64,000 bases of DNA from Saprospiraceae bacterium (GTDB lineage Bacteria > Bacteroidota > Bacteroidia > Chitinophagales > Saprospiraceae): positions 1 to 64,000 of the forward strand of contig JADJLQ010000001.1 in NCBI GenBank assembly GCA_016709995.1. Direction: 5' to 3'. This document shows positions 45,468 to 56,084 of this stretch, one piece after another; within the stretch, counting starts at the first letter, position 1, and every line of letters starts with the position of its first letter. Below the pieces are notes generated by a model, which searched no databases, was not told the origin of the DNA, and saw only the letters and a program-made list of their open reading frames with translations. Made by a program: the position numbers and the translations under genes.

Positions 45468-48400
45468 ATGAAAAGACTTCTTATGAGATGGCTGGTAGCC
45501 ATTCCTTTTTGTTTATTATTTGCTATTGTACTGGATGCTCAAATAAAAGGCACGGTCACTTCTTACAGTGATGGTGCACCTTTAATTGGGGTATCGATTT
45601 CGGTAAAAGGCACCTCGATAGGTACTATTACTGATATTGATGGACAGTATGACATCAATGCCGGAGCCAATGATATTCTGGTATTTACTTACCTCGGCTT
45701 CACGAGTATCGAAGAAAGTATCAATGGCCGATCCATCATTGATGCAGTACTTAAAGAAGATGTCAAGACTTTAGAGGAAGTCATTGTCACAGGTTATGGC
45801 ACTCAAATCAAACGTGATCTCACTGGCAACATAGCCAAGATCAAAGCTGCTGACTTTAAAGACATCCCTGTTAGTTCTTTAGAAGGAGTGTTGCAAGGTA
45901 AAGCTGCCGGAGTTCAAATCAATGCTGGTACCGGCAAACTCGGCCAAGCCATGCAAATTCGTATCCGGGGTAATTCATCAGTATCTGCATCAAATGAACC
46001 TCTGTATGTGGTCGATGGTATCCCAATCACGACCGCCAATCTTTCAAGCAATGGGGGAGGAGCGACCAACTCGATTGTAGATATCAACCCTCAGGATATT
46101 GAGTCTATTGAAATATTAAAAGATGCTTCTGCTGCCGCCATTTATGGATCAAGAGCTTCTAATGGTGTAGTCCTCATCACGACTAAAAAAGGCAAATCAG
46201 GTCAAACTAATGTAAATCTGGGTATTCAATATGGTAAAAGCAAGCCTACCCGGAAGGTTGACTTTTTTAATTCTGAACAATATCTGGATTATTATAGAAA
46301 AGCAGCAGCCAATTCTGACCGGATAGAACAAATCGATCCGGCAGATCCGGATTCTTATACTTCTTATATGGAAAGCTTCTTTGACGGAGTCAGCATAGGT
46401 ACCTTTGGTACTCCAGATCAGGCTGACACCAAATGGGACGAACTCGCCTATCAGGATGCCCCTCAAAAACAAATCGATTTGAGCATAGACGGTGGTAATG
46501 CCAAAACCCGGTTTTTTGTTTCTGGTCAGTTTTTGGATCAGGCAGGAATCATGATTGGCAATAATCTGCAGCGGATGACAGGCAGGATCAATTTGGACCA
46601 TGAAGTGAGTAAAATACTGAACATCGGATTTAATCTTGGGCTCAGTCGTACTTTAAATAAGCGCCTGGATGGAGACAATGCCTTCTCCAATCCTCAACAG
46701 ATCGTCGCGCTTACTCCACTGTCTCCACTGATTGATCCAACTACGGGCTTGAGGATAGGCTCTCCTCCCGGAGACATAGGCCAGCCACTTTATTATAATC
46801 CACTACTCAACCTCGACGGTGCTACTTTTAATACCAATGTACATCGAAACCTCAGCAATGCTTATGGAGTATTGAAGATATTGCCTGGTTTGACCTTCAG
46901 ATCTGAATTGGGGGTAGACTTCCTCGATCAACAGGAAGAATCATACAATAATAGTATTACCCAGCGGAATACAGGTTTTGCTTTGGGCACTGGATCCAAC
47001 TATTTTACCAGGGTCGAGAATCTGAATACAAACAATTATTTTAGTTATATCAGGGGCTTTGGGGCTCATAATATCAACCTCACAGGTGGTATGTCTTTTC
47101 AGCAATCCAGACAAGATTTTAACTCCGTGACAGGTACAGACTTTCCATCGGATGCTTACACTAAGATTGCGAGTGCAGCTAAAATCACCGCAGGTACTTC
47201 TACCCAAACTAATTTTCGTTTTGTTTCTTATTTCGCAAGAGCTAATTATAAACTATCGGATAAATATTTATTGGGTCTTAGCGCCAGGGTGGATGGCTCC
47301 TCAAGATTTGGAGCAGATAGCAGGTATGGTTTTTTCCCGGCTGTTTCCGCAGGGTGGATCATTTCTGAAGAAGGATTCCTTCAAAATAATAATCTGATAA
47401 GTTTTTTAAAGCTGAGAGGAAGTTATGGAAGGACAGGAAATGCTGAGATTGGCAATTTTCCTCAACTAGGATTATTTCAGGGAGATGCTGGATACGGCAA
47501 TAAACCTGGTCAGCGCCCATCACAATTAGGGAATCCTGACCTCCAATGGGAGACTACTGATCAGGTAGATGTTGGACTTGATTTTGGCTTGTTTCATGAC
47601 CGCATCAATGGAGAGATAGACATTTATCAGAAAAAAACGGACGGGCTTTTGTTGAATGTCAATGTTCCGGCAAGTACGGGTTTCTCAACTTTGACCAAAA
47701 ATGTAGGAAAACTTGAAAACATGGGTATTGAGTTGGTATTGAACAGTACGATTATCAATGGTGCAGATTTTAAATGGGACCTTGGTTTCAATTTTGGACT
47801 CAACAAAAATAAAATCAATGATCTGCAAGGACAGATTATTGAAGGAGGAGTAGCCAATATGAGTCGGGCGATGGAAGGCCAGCCACTCAGCACTTATTTT
47901 ACAGTCGAATATGCCGGAGCAGATCCATCCAATGGAGATGCATTATGGTATAAAAACTCTATGAATGCTGACGGCACTTTAGACAGAAGCACGACTAATA
48001 GCTATAATCAGGCCCAGCGGGTTGTTATCGGTAATGCACTCCCTAAATGGATCGGTGGACTTACCACCAATGTGAGTTATAAAGGTTTTGAGTTTTCAAT
48101 GCTTTGGAATACTGTACAGGGCAATCTGGTCAATTTCTATGGCGCCGGACGCTTCAGTTCTGCCAATGGTCGATTTGAAGACAATCAGACTGTAGATCAG
48201 CTAAATTCCTGGACGCCTCAAAATACCAAAACCAATATTCCCGAAGCCAGGCTTTTCTACAACAACGGAGCACAGGCTTCAAGCCGATTTATTGAAGATG
48301 GCTCTTTCGTTCGACTCAGAAACGCCACCTTTGGATACAATCTGCCTAAAGGTTGGCTGCAAAATGCTAAAATTAAAAATGCAAGAATATATGTCACTGG

Positions 48401-48548
48401 GCTCAATTTGTTGACTTTGACCAATTATAGTGGATGGGATCCTGAGGTAAATTCTGATGACTTTGTTACGAATGTGGCGCAAGGATATGATTTTTATTCA
48501 CCTCCGTTGCCACGATCGATCATTGGTGGACTGTCTGTAAAGTTTTAA
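45468..48548 (+). CDS. SusC/RagA-family TonB-linked outer-membrane protein
   Basis: The intact 1026-residue protein has a signal peptide (FCLLFAIVLDAQ), a carboxypeptidase-regulatory-like domain (SDGAPLIGVSISVKG), the motif EEVIVTGYGTQIKRDLTG before the plug, YVVDGIPITT and LKDASAAAIYGSRAS in the plug, and a barrel ending RSIIGGLSVKF. The typical VTGYG(T)Q motif places it in the main SusC group, somewhat apart from the TALGI-type SusC proteins on either side. Its SusD partner starts 42 bases downstream. Confidence 0.93.
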   Translation: MKRLLMRWLVAIPFCLLFAIVLDAQIKGTVTSYSDGAPLIGVSISVKGTSIGTITDIDGQYDINAGANDILVFTYLGFTSIEESINGRSIIDAVLKEDVKTLEEVIVTGYGTQIKRDLTGNIAKIKAADFKDIPVSSLEGVLQGKAAGVQINAGTGKLGQAMQIRIRGNSSVSASNEPLYVVDGIPITTANLSSNGGGATNSIVDINPQDIESIEILKDASAAAIYGSRASNGVVLITTKKGKSGQTNVNLGIQYGKSKPTRKVDFFNSEQYLDYYRKAAANSDRIEQIDPADPDSYTSYMESFFDGVSIGTFGTPDQADTKWDELAYQDAPQKQIDLSIDGGNAKTRFFVSGQFLDQAGIMIGNNLQRMTGRINLDHEVSKILNIGFNLGLSRTLNKRLDGDNAFSNPQQIVALTPLSPLIDPTTGLRIGSPPGDIGQPLYYNPLLNLDGATFNTNVHRNLSNAYGVLKILPGLTFRSELGVDFLDQQEESYNNSITQRNTGFALGTGSNYFTRVENLNTNNYFSYIRGFGAHNINLTGGMSFQQSRQDFNSVTGTDFPSDAYTKIASAAKITAGTSTQTNFRFVSYFARANYKLSDKYLLGLSARVDGSSRFGADSRYGFFPAVSAGWIISEEGFLQNNNLISFLKLRGSYGRTGNAEIGNFPQLGLFQGDAGYGNKPGQRPSQLGNPDLQWETTDQVDVGLDFGLFHDRINGEIDIYQKKTDGLLLNVNVPASTGFSTLTKNVGKLENMGIELVLNSTIINGADFKWDLGFNFGLNKNKINDLQGQIIEGGVANMSRAMEGQPLSTYFTVEYAGADPSNGDALWYKNSMNADGTLDRSTTNSYNQAQRVVIGNALPKWIGGLTTNVSYKGFEFSMLWNTVQGNLVNFYGAGRFSSANGRFEDNQTVDQLNSWTPQNTKTNIPEARLFYNNGAQASSRFIEDGSFVRLRNATFGYNLPKGWLQNAKIKNARIYVTGLNLLTLTNYSGWDPEVNSDDFVTNVAQGYDFYSPPLPRSIIGGLSVKF

Positions 48549-48590
48549 TGGTCTCATTTTATACACTTAAGAATTTAAAAACTGAAATGC

Positions 48591-49934
48591 ATGAAAAAAT
48601 TTATTTATATCTCAATTATATTTTTGTTAGTCTCCTGTAATAAGGAATTGAATATCAATCCTACCCAATCCATTGATGAAAAAAATGCACTCTCTACACC
48701 TCAGGATGTCAAAGTGACCTTGATAGGGGCTTATGACGGCCTTGCCGATGGTGATGTGATGGGTGGCGGTATCTTATACGAAAGTGAAATGGTAGGAGAT
48801 GATAGAGAGGTTGTTTTTAGAGGTACTTTTTCTACGCTGGACGAAATGTGGCGTAAAGCTATGACTGCTGGCAATACTCAGGTGTTGTCTTCCTGGCGGG
48901 ACGCTTATGTAGCTATCAATAGAGCCAATAATGTCCTGTCTGCTTTGGATATTTTGTCGGCAGACGAAAGAGGCCAGGTAGAGGGAGAAGCAAGATTTAT
49001 TCGAGCCAATGCTTACTTAGGGTTGATCAATCTTTTTGCCAAAGGCTGGGGCGATGGAGACAACAATGCAAATCTTGGAGTACCCCTTGTCATCACGCCC
49101 ACACGTGTGGTCACAGAGACAGATGACCGTCCCAGAGCCAGTGTAGCAGCTATTTATGCTCAGATAATCGAAGATTTGACTAAAGCTCAATCTTTGATAC
49201 CCGGCTCATTAGACAACAATGGTTTTGCCACCAAAGACGCAGCCACGGCTATATTGGCAAGGACCTATTTGATTCAAGGCAATTTTGCTGGGGCAAGAGA
49301 CGCTGCCAATGCAGTGATCCAATCTGGCAATCATGCCCTCGCAGACACTTACGATCAGGTATTTGATGAAGAGTCTGGTGGATTTGATGGAGAAAGTATT
49401 TTCAAACTCATCGTCACAGATCAGGATGGAGTCAACAACCTTAATACTTATTTTGCACCACCAGCATATGCAGGTCGAGGGGATATAGTAGTACAATCTA
49501 AACACACTGCACTCTATGATGCTACTGATACCCGTGGAAAGTTTACCATCATAGCGTCTAATAGGCTTTACAGTCGTAAACATCTCAATCAGTTTGGAGA
49601 TGTCAATATTGTAAGATTAGCAGAAATGTATTTGATTAGAGCCGAAGCCAATTTTAGACTGAATACCTCTGTAGGGGCCTCCCCCCTGGTGGATATCAAT
49701 ACTTTAAGATCTCGAGCCGGCGCTGCAAGTTTGACACAAGCTAATTTGTCACTCGATAAAATACTTTTAGAACGCAAACTTGAACTTGCATTTGAAGGGC
49801 TATTATTGCAAGATGTAAAGCGATTAAAATTGGCTATCGGAGGCTTGAATCCTTCAGATCCCAAATTGATTTTACCGATTCCACAGCGGGAGATCGATAC
49901 CAATAAAAGCCTGGTCCAGAATTCAGGATATTAA
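48591..49934 (+). CDS. RagB/SusD-family outer-membrane lipoprotein
   Basis: The 447-residue lipoprotein has the signal ending LLVSCNKELNINPTQSIDE and classic RagB/SusD features: SWRDAYVAINRANNVL, EARFIRANAYLGLINLFAKG, RLAEMYLIRAEANFRLN, LLERKLELAFEGLLLQDVKR and the C-terminal LILPIPQREIDTNKSL. It pairs with the preceding SusC. This pair has no third gene. Confidence 0.93.
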   Translation: MKKFIYISIIFLLVSCNKELNINPTQSIDEKNALSTPQDVKVTLIGAYDGLADGDVMGGGILYESEMVGDDREVVFRGTFSTLDEMWRKAMTAGNTQVLSSWRDAYVAINRANNVLSALDILSADERGQVEGEARFIRANAYLGLINLFAKGWGDGDNNANLGVPLVITPTRVVTETDDRPRASVAAIYAQIIEDLTKAQSLIPGSLDNNGFATKDAATAILARTYLIQGNFAGARDAANAVIQSGNHALADTYDQVFDEESGGFDGESIFKLIVTDQDGVNNLNTYFAPPAYAGRGDIVVQSKHTALYDATDTRGKFTIIASNRLYSRKHLNQFGDVNIVRLAEMYLIRAEANFRLNTSVGASPLVDINTLRSRAGAASLTQANLSLDKILLERKLELAFEGLLLQDVKRLKLAIGGLNPSDPKLILPIPQREIDTNKSLVQNSGY

Positions 49935-49960
49935 CATTTTGGTAATAGGTTTGGATGCCA

Positions 49961-50000
49961 CAAAAAGGCAGATTTGTTCTCAAATCTGCCTTTTTTGTGC
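49961..50000 (+). terminator. Rho-independent terminator
   Basis: GGCAGATTTG and CAAATCTGCC form a perfect 10-bp stem with loop TTCT, flanked by A and T runs. It ends the third SusC/SusD unit. Confidence 0.88.
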
Positions 50001-50255
50001 TTAATTAAATATAGAGCATAAAAATTATATATTGGCAATAATTAATAATCTATTACAAAATTCCTTTAATTGACAATAATGCAATTAATATAGCCTGTTT
50101 GAGCGAGACAATATTTGCGTAAAAATAAAATATTAGGAACTAAAGAAAATCCAATATTTATTTATTTTCGTTCCACAATTTAGGTTATCGATACGTTAAT
50201 TTATTTTGGAAAGATTACTCAAGCTCACTTTTTAAATCATTAAATCAGGGTTAAT
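50001..50255. other. AT-rich leader region before the fourth SusC/SusD unit
   Basis: No gene is seen. The region is strongly AT-rich and should contain the promoter of the next operon, but I find no site that matches both promoter elements with confidence. Confidence 0.35.
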
Positions 50256-53200
50256 ATGAAAAGACTCTCTCTTTTTTTAGCAATGCTGTTTTTGACAGCA
50301 TGGACTACCTTACTCGCTCAGCGTAATATCTCTGGGAAAGTAATTGACGAAGCAGGAGAACCACTCATCGGAGCCAGTGTACAAGTCAAAGGATTGACTG
50401 TAGGAACTGTGACCGATGTGGATGGCGCTTTTGCAATCGAAGTACCGACAGGCCATGATGTATTGGTCGTCACCTACACCGGATATGCAACCAAAGAAGC
50501 CAATTTGGGCAGTAATGTTGGTGAAATCACCATCACTATGGTCGAGTCCGCTGAACAATTGTCAGAAATCTTAGTTACAGCTATTGGGATCCAAAGGGAG
50601 AAAAAAGCTTTGGGTTATTCTGTCACTGATTTGAGTGGAGACCAATTAGCACAACGCTCAGAACCGGATGCTATCAGAGCGATAGCTGGTAAAACACCTG
50701 GCGTTCAGGTCACCGGTGGAGGCGGCGCTCCCGGTCAGAGTACCAAAATCAATATCAGAGGAAATTCTTCTCTAACCGGTAATACTCAACCTTTGTTTGT
50801 CGTTGATGGTATCCCTTTCGACAACTCTGTCAACTCGCCCAACAATTTTGGTGCTGACAAAGGATCTTCCTACTCAAACCGGGCCTTCGACATTGATCCC
50901 AACAATATCCAGTCTATGACCATACTCAAAGGAGCGGCTGCTGCTGCTCTTTACGGCTCACGGGCCACCAACGGGGTTGTGGTGATCACTACCAAAACTG
51001 GTGGTAAAAATGCTCGTAAAGGACTTGAAGTAAGTTATAGCTCCTCGTATTCGACTGAAAAAATCTCCGGACTACCAGATTACCAAAATGTTTATTCACA
51101 GGGATCTAACCAAAATTATAATGGAGGATTCATTGGCAACTGGGGTGCTCCATTCCCTACAGAAGTGGATAGGCTAAATGCTCTCTATGGCACCAATTAT
51201 TCTAAAATAATTGAACCAGGTTATCCCGAAGGCACTATTGCACATCCTCTGGCGTCTACAGGTTATTCCAGACCACGATTTACCGCATTTTTTCCTGAAC
51301 TTTGGGAAAAAGATGGCAGTGGCAACCCCATCATTTTGGCAGATGGACTCCCAAAAGCGATTGCAGTTCCTTTTCGTCCCTACGATTTTGTAGAGAAGTT
51401 TTTTGAGCAAGGTACTGTTTTGGAAAATTCATTAACCATCAATGCCGGGGGTAAAGAATCTTCCCTGTCTGCTACTGTGTCAAGGATGGACAATGATGGA
51501 ATAGTGCCCAACTCCAAAGCAAATAGAACTTCCTTAAGTTTTGGTGGAAATGGCAAATTAGCCGATGGTTTAGTGCTCTCCGGTAATGTGACTTATGTCA
51601 ATACAGGACAAGCCAACCCGCCGCTCGCTGCTTCCGTTTTTGGAGGTAATAACGGTACTGCCTCAGATGGCTCTATTTATACCCGATTGTTTTTCTTGCC
51701 AAGAAATTTTGATTTATTTGGTGAGAATGGAGTAGCACCTTATCCTTTTGAAACGCCATTTGGTGATAATGTATTTTATCGCGCCCTGGACAATCCTCTA
51801 TGGTTGGTAAAATATAATAAATACAGCAGTGATGTCAATCGTGCTTTTGGCAATCTTACTTTGAGTTATGATGTCACTCCCTGGCTTAACCTGACTGCTA
51901 AAGGGGGCATGAATACTTATGGAGATGCTCGTAAAAGCATTGAAGCTCCCGGTGGCGTAGCAGATCCTACCGGAGAGGTTTGGACAGATGATATTCACAA
52001 TACGGAGATTGATTTCAATTATTTAGCAACTGTCAACAGACAGATTTCCAAGGATATTGATTTTAAAATAATTGGTGGTGTAAATCTCAACCAAAGAAGT
52101 TACTCTGAAAGATTTGTCGATGGTAGAGGCGTTATCGCCAAAGGGCTCTACAATACAGACAAAACAATTTCGCAGTCTTCTTATGAAGAAACATCTCTTA
52201 GGCGATTTTATTCAGCTTATGGTGATGCTACCATAGGCTACAAAAATTATCTATATCTTGGTTTAGTGGCCAGAAATGACTGGTCTTCTACCTTGCCTAA
52301 GAAAAATCAAAGCTTTTTATATGGGGGGGCCAATATGTCTTTAATTTTTACGGACATGTTGAAAATGAATAGTAATATTTTGGGTTATGGAAAGATTAGA
52401 GCGGCCTATACCTCAGTAGGTAATGAGGCTTCCCCTTACAGAACCCGTACTACTTATTCTATCAATCAACCCTTTGTCAATATCGGAGGTACCAGTGTCA
52501 ATAGGGCTTCTTTGGGAAATACCCTTGGTAACGCCGACTTAAGACATGAATTAACCCATGAAGTAGAATTAGGTACTGATCTGAGGTTTTTCAACAATAA
52601 AATTGGTGTAGAATTTACCTGGTTTAAGAGAAATTCCTCGGATCAGATCACTACTGCCGAGCTGCCTCGAAGCACAGGCTTTGTCCAAGCCATTGTCAAT
52701 GCAGGTGAAATCGAGAATAAAGGTATTGAACTAGGCGTTGATCTTACACCAATCAAAACAAAGAGCGGATTTGAGTGGAATACTTTCGTCAATTTTACCC
52801 GCATCCGAAGCCTGGTGGTAGATGCAGGCCCAACTGGCCAGATCACTTTCGGTAGCTTCCCGGCTTATGGTACCCTTCAAAATATTCATCGTACAGGTTA
52901 TCCTTATGCCCAAATATTTGGTGCTAAAAATGCAAGAACTCCTGAAGGTGATTTATTGATCGATAAAGATTTAGGTACGACCATCGTATTGCCAACCAAT
53001 GAAATTGTTGGTGACCCAAATCCTGATTTTATGATGGGGATCAACAACTCATTTAGTTTTAAAGGGTTTACGCTTCGGGCGTTAATAGATTGGAGACAGG
53101 GTGGTGATATGTTCCTTACTACTGCAGGCTCTTTGACGCTCAGAGGTCAATTAAAGGTAACCGAAGATCGGGAACCACTTAGGATCATACCTGGTGTATA

Positions 53201-53597
53201 CGGTGATCCAAGTACTTATGAAGCTATCAAGGGTGACGATGGCAAATATATTCGTAATACTACCCCCATTACTTCCTTTGACTTCTTCTTTAGTAATGGT
53301 TTCGGACCTTATGGCGCTGACGAGACCAATGTGTATGATATCACTAATATCAGATTGCGAGAGGTCAGCTTAGGGTATGATCTTCCTAAAAAATTATTAA
53401 AAAAGACACCTATAGGCTCAGCCAGAATCTCTATCTCTGGTAGAAATCTTTGGTGGTATGCTCCTAATCTCATAGAAGGTATCAATTCCGATCCTGAAGT
53501 ATTGGCTGAAAACGCAGATACCAATCTTCAAGGAATCGAAACTGGGACTACACCTACTACCAAAAGGTTTGGGGTGAATCTAAATGTGACTTTCTAA
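50256..53597 (+). CDS. SusC/RagA-family TonB-linked outer-membrane protein
   Basis: The intact 1113-residue protein has a signal peptide (LTAWTTLLAQ), a carboxypeptidase-regulatory-like domain (DEAGEPLIGASVQVKG), a plug (GKTPGVQVTGGGGAPGQ, LFVVDGIPFDNS, LKGAAAAALYGSRA) and a beta barrel ending in RFGVNLNVTF. It resembles the 32788-36039 SusC in plug and barrel details (LVTAIGIQREKKALGYSV versus VVTALGISREKKELGYAI), which suggests an old duplication. The SusD gene begins 30 bases downstream. Confidence 0.93.
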   Translation: MKRLSLFLAMLFLTAWTTLLAQRNISGKVIDEAGEPLIGASVQVKGLTVGTVTDVDGAFAIEVPTGHDVLVVTYTGYATKEANLGSNVGEITITMVESAEQLSEILVTAIGIQREKKALGYSVTDLSGDQLAQRSEPDAIRAIAGKTPGVQVTGGGGAPGQSTKINIRGNSSLTGNTQPLFVVDGIPFDNSVNSPNNFGADKGSSYSNRAFDIDPNNIQSMTILKGAAAAALYGSRATNGVVVITTKTGGKNARKGLEVSYSSSYSTEKISGLPDYQNVYSQGSNQNYNGGFIGNWGAPFPTEVDRLNALYGTNYSKIIEPGYPEGTIAHPLASTGYSRPRFTAFFPELWEKDGSGNPIILADGLPKAIAVPFRPYDFVEKFFEQGTVLENSLTINAGGKESSLSATVSRMDNDGIVPNSKANRTSLSFGGNGKLADGLVLSGNVTYVNTGQANPPLAASVFGGNNGTASDGSIYTRLFFLPRNFDLFGENGVAPYPFETPFGDNVFYRALDNPLWLVKYNKYSSDVNRAFGNLTLSYDVTPWLNLTAKGGMNTYGDARKSIEAPGGVADPTGEVWTDDIHNTEIDFNYLATVNRQISKDIDFKIIGGVNLNQRSYSERFVDGRGVIAKGLYNTDKTISQSSYEETSLRRFYSAYGDATIGYKNYLYLGLVARNDWSSTLPKKNQSFLYGGANMSLIFTDMLKMNSNILGYGKIRAAYTSVGNEASPYRTRTTYSINQPFVNIGGTSVNRASLGNTLGNADLRHELTHEVELGTDLRFFNNKIGVEFTWFKRNSSDQITTAELPRSTGFVQAIVNAGEIENKGIELGVDLTPIKTKSGFEWNTFVNFTRIRSLVVDAGPTGQITFGSFPAYGTLQNIHRTGYPYAQIFGAKNARTPEGDLLIDKDLGTTIVLPTNEIVGDPNPDFMMGINNSFSFKGFTLRALIDWRQGGDMFLTTAGSLTLRGQLKVTEDREPLRIIPGVYGDPSTYEAIKGDDGKYIRNTTPITSFDFFFSNGFGPYGADETNVYDITNIRLREVSLGYDLPKKLLKKTPIGSARISISGRNLWWYAPNLIEGINSDPEVLAENADTNLQGIETGTTPTTKRFGVNLNVTF

Positions 53598-53627
53598 TTT
53601 ATTAACCTAAGATATAAAGAAAGAAAT

Positions 53628-55304
53628 ATGAAATTATTAAATAAATATATAGGTTCGTTTGCGCTGATATTGGTTCTGTTTGTGGTGACTAATTGCAAAA
53701 TTTTTGATCTTGATATCAACGATGATCCTAATAATCCGGTCTCAATTTCCTCTCCTGAGCTTTTGCTGACCAATATTGAATATACCCTTACCCAGGGAGT
53801 TTTCACTTTTAGTGACCAATCTTTGGGTATTATGGGATTATATTCAACAGGCGGTGATGGGTTTGGATATTCACAAACTTCCTTTAATGGTACCTGGAAC
53901 AATCTTTATTCGGGACCATTGAAAGATATCGAAGGTTTGATAGCAGCTTCCTCAGACCCAATTAATCCTAAATATTTAGGTATCGCTCAAGTACTGAAAG
54001 CCTGGGCCATATCCAACATGGTGGATATGTGGGGAGACCTGCCTTACTCTCAGGCTTTAAAAGGTGATGCCGCAGATGCCGTGACAGATCCTTCTTTTGA
54101 TAAGGATGCTGACATCTATGCTGATTGTTTTAAATTGCTTGATGATGCGACCAATAACTTCGGTATTTCTTCTGCTGTATCAGTGGCAGGTGACTTGTTT
54201 TATGCTGGTAATATCAGCCGCTGGACCAAATTGGCTAATACCTTAAAGCTGAGACTTAAACTACAGACGAGGTTGGTCAATGGCAGTGCAAAATCTGAAA
54301 TCGAAGCTTTGATGGCAGACCCTGCAAAATTAATCAGCACCTCAGCTGATGATTTTCAATTTCAATACAGCAAAGCCAAAAATCCTCAAGACTACCGTCA
54401 TCCTTGGTATCAGGATGGATATGGTGCATCTCAATACGGTTTGACCTATATGCTGCATCAGAATGTGGTCGAAATGTTGGAACAAAAGGATCCCAGGACA
54501 CCTTTTTATTATCGTCGTCAGACCAAAAGAATTTTGGACCCTGCCAATCCTTCAGATAGAGGGACTATTCCATGTTCTCAAACTTCTGGATGCACCTATG
54601 GTTATATCGTTTTGAACCCCAATATGTGGCCTAGAGTCATTGGTACTTCTACGCCTACCACCGCTCAAAATGAATTTATGGCTGGCTTGTTTGGTCGTGA
54701 CAGAGCCGACCCAGCCGGGGTACCCCAGGATTCTGACTTTAGATTGATGGCTGGCGTCTATCCGGCTGGAGGATTTTACGATGTCACTGCTGCGGGTTTG
54801 CCGGGTACAGATAAAGCCCCTGGTGGGGGTATTTTCCCGATCATCACGAGTGTCAATACGCTTTACTACAGGATAGAGGCGATCTTGGCGTTAGGTTCAG
54901 CGGGAGACGCCAGAGCATTGTTTGTGAGTGCCATCAAAGATCATATCAAGAAAGTGGTTGATTTTGGAGCTGCTGCAGATGCCAATGCTGTAAGACCTAC
55001 TACTGCCGCTATTGATGATTATGTCAAAATATGGACAGATAGATGGGATGCACAACCAAATAGCGCGGGTAAGTTAAATTTAGCTTTAAAACAATTATGG
55101 GCTTCAAGCATGGGATCTGGTATTGAGATCTATAATGCATACCGCAGGACTGGATTTCCCAATACCATTCAGGAGCCAATCAATCCTACCCGGGGTTTCC
55201 CTTTGAGATTACCTTATCCACAGGCTGAGTTGACTCTGAATCCAAATGCAGCTAATTATAAAGCGGTTGCTTTTGATAAAGACCCTATATTCTGGGATAA
55301 ATAA
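53628..55304 (+). CDS. SusD-like outer-membrane lipoprotein (SusD-like_2 type)
   Basis: The 558-residue lipoprotein has a signal ending VVTNCKIFDLDINDDPNNP, the same opening motif as the SusD at 36061. SusD-type helices are visible (QVLKAWAISNMVDMWGDLPY), as is the C-terminal QLWASSMGSGIEIYNAYRRT followed by GFPNTIQEP. It is the intact partner of the preceding SusC. Confidence 0.92.
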   Translation: MKLLNKYIGSFALILVLFVVTNCKIFDLDINDDPNNPVSISSPELLLTNIEYTLTQGVFTFSDQSLGIMGLYSTGGDGFGYSQTSFNGTWNNLYSGPLKDIEGLIAASSDPINPKYLGIAQVLKAWAISNMVDMWGDLPYSQALKGDAADAVTDPSFDKDADIYADCFKLLDDATNNFGISSAVSVAGDLFYAGNISRWTKLANTLKLRLKLQTRLVNGSAKSEIEALMADPAKLISTSADDFQFQYSKAKNPQDYRHPWYQDGYGASQYGLTYMLHQNVVEMLEQKDPRTPFYYRRQTKRILDPANPSDRGTIPCSQTSGCTYGYIVLNPNMWPRVIGTSTPTTAQNEFMAGLFGRDRADPAGVPQDSDFRLMAGVYPAGGFYDVTAAGLPGTDKAPGGGIFPIITSVNTLYYRIEAILALGSAGDARALFVSAIKDHIKKVVDFGAAADANAVRPTTAAIDDYVKIWTDRWDAQPNSAGKLNLALKQLWASSMGSGIEIYNAYRRTGFPNTIQEPINPTRGFPLRLPYPQAELTLNPNAANYKAVAFDKDPIFWDK

Positions 55305-55344
55305 TATGACCTGATTAATTGTTATTTTTTAAAAATTATTTAAA

Positions 55345-55992
55345 ATGCAAAAAATTAAATTTTCTTCAAAATATATCATGCTGATGGTTGGTTTGGTCAT
55401 GCTATTTTCTTGTAAAGATGAAAGCCTGAGTCCGATTCCTGCATATGAAACAGCAGTGCATGCATTGGGTGTGACCAAATCAGGGTCAGCCACTGCATTC
55501 AAGCAAGGTGATTTAAATACTAAATTGGATTTTGATTTTAAGTGGAATTCAATTGATGGCAAAAACACGGTAACCAAGATCCAGTATTATGTTCAGTTTA
55601 ATGAAGGGTATACTGATGCCGAAGGCAATGATCGTATCGCCAACCATGGTGTAAAATTGTTCAAAACAATAGAAGGCTCAGCGGTTCCGGCCAATAGAGT
55701 GAATACTTCTTTTTCTATCAGCCAGGCGGAAGTACTCGCCCTATTTAATGGAGTATCTTTCGATTATAAGGATGGGAAAGGATCAGTAAATGTTTTTACT
55801 AAATCGCCCAAAGCTGCAAGAGTACTACCTGGTACTCCATTTATCACCAATGCTAAGTCAGCACTCAGAGATAATTTTATTATGACCTGGGCACTCACTA
55901 CAGATGATGGTAGGGTATTTGACAGTTGGTCAGACTCTATTTGTGGTGAGTTTCCTGGAGCTGATTGTGATGTGCGCTGGGATGTTAAATAA
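55345..55992 (+). CDS. Lipoprotein linked to a SusC/SusD pair, unknown function
   Basis: The 215-residue protein has a lipoprotein signal (VMLFSCKDE) and a beta-rich body. Two Cys near the C-terminus (SICGEFPGADCDVRW) may form a disulphide. It follows susD by 40 bases and precedes a terminator. Its position equals that of the 300-residue lipoprotein in the first unit, but I see no clear sequence link beyond general style. Confidence 0.65.
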   Translation: MQKIKFSSKYIMLMVGLVMLFSCKDESLSPIPAYETAVHALGVTKSGSATAFKQGDLNTKLDFDFKWNSIDGKNTVTKIQYYVQFNEGYTDAEGNDRIANHGVKLFKTIEGSAVPANRVNTSFSISQAEVLALFNGVSFDYKDGKGSVNVFTKSPKAARVLPGTPFITNAKSALRDNFIMTWALTTDDGRVFDSWSDSICGEFPGADCDVRWDVK

Positions 55993-56014
55993 GTCGTACT
56001 TTTTAATGTTATAT

Positions 56015-56049
56015 AAAAAAAGGCTGTCATCCGTGACAGCCTTTTTTTT
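56015..56049 (+). terminator. Rho-independent terminator
   Basis: AGGCTGTCA and TGACAGCCT form a perfect stem with loop TCCG, flanked by A and T runs. It closes the array of SusC/SusD units. Confidence 0.88.
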
Positions 56050-56084
56050 GATTAGTCCTTGATAAGGGGTTAATTTTGTTTTAA

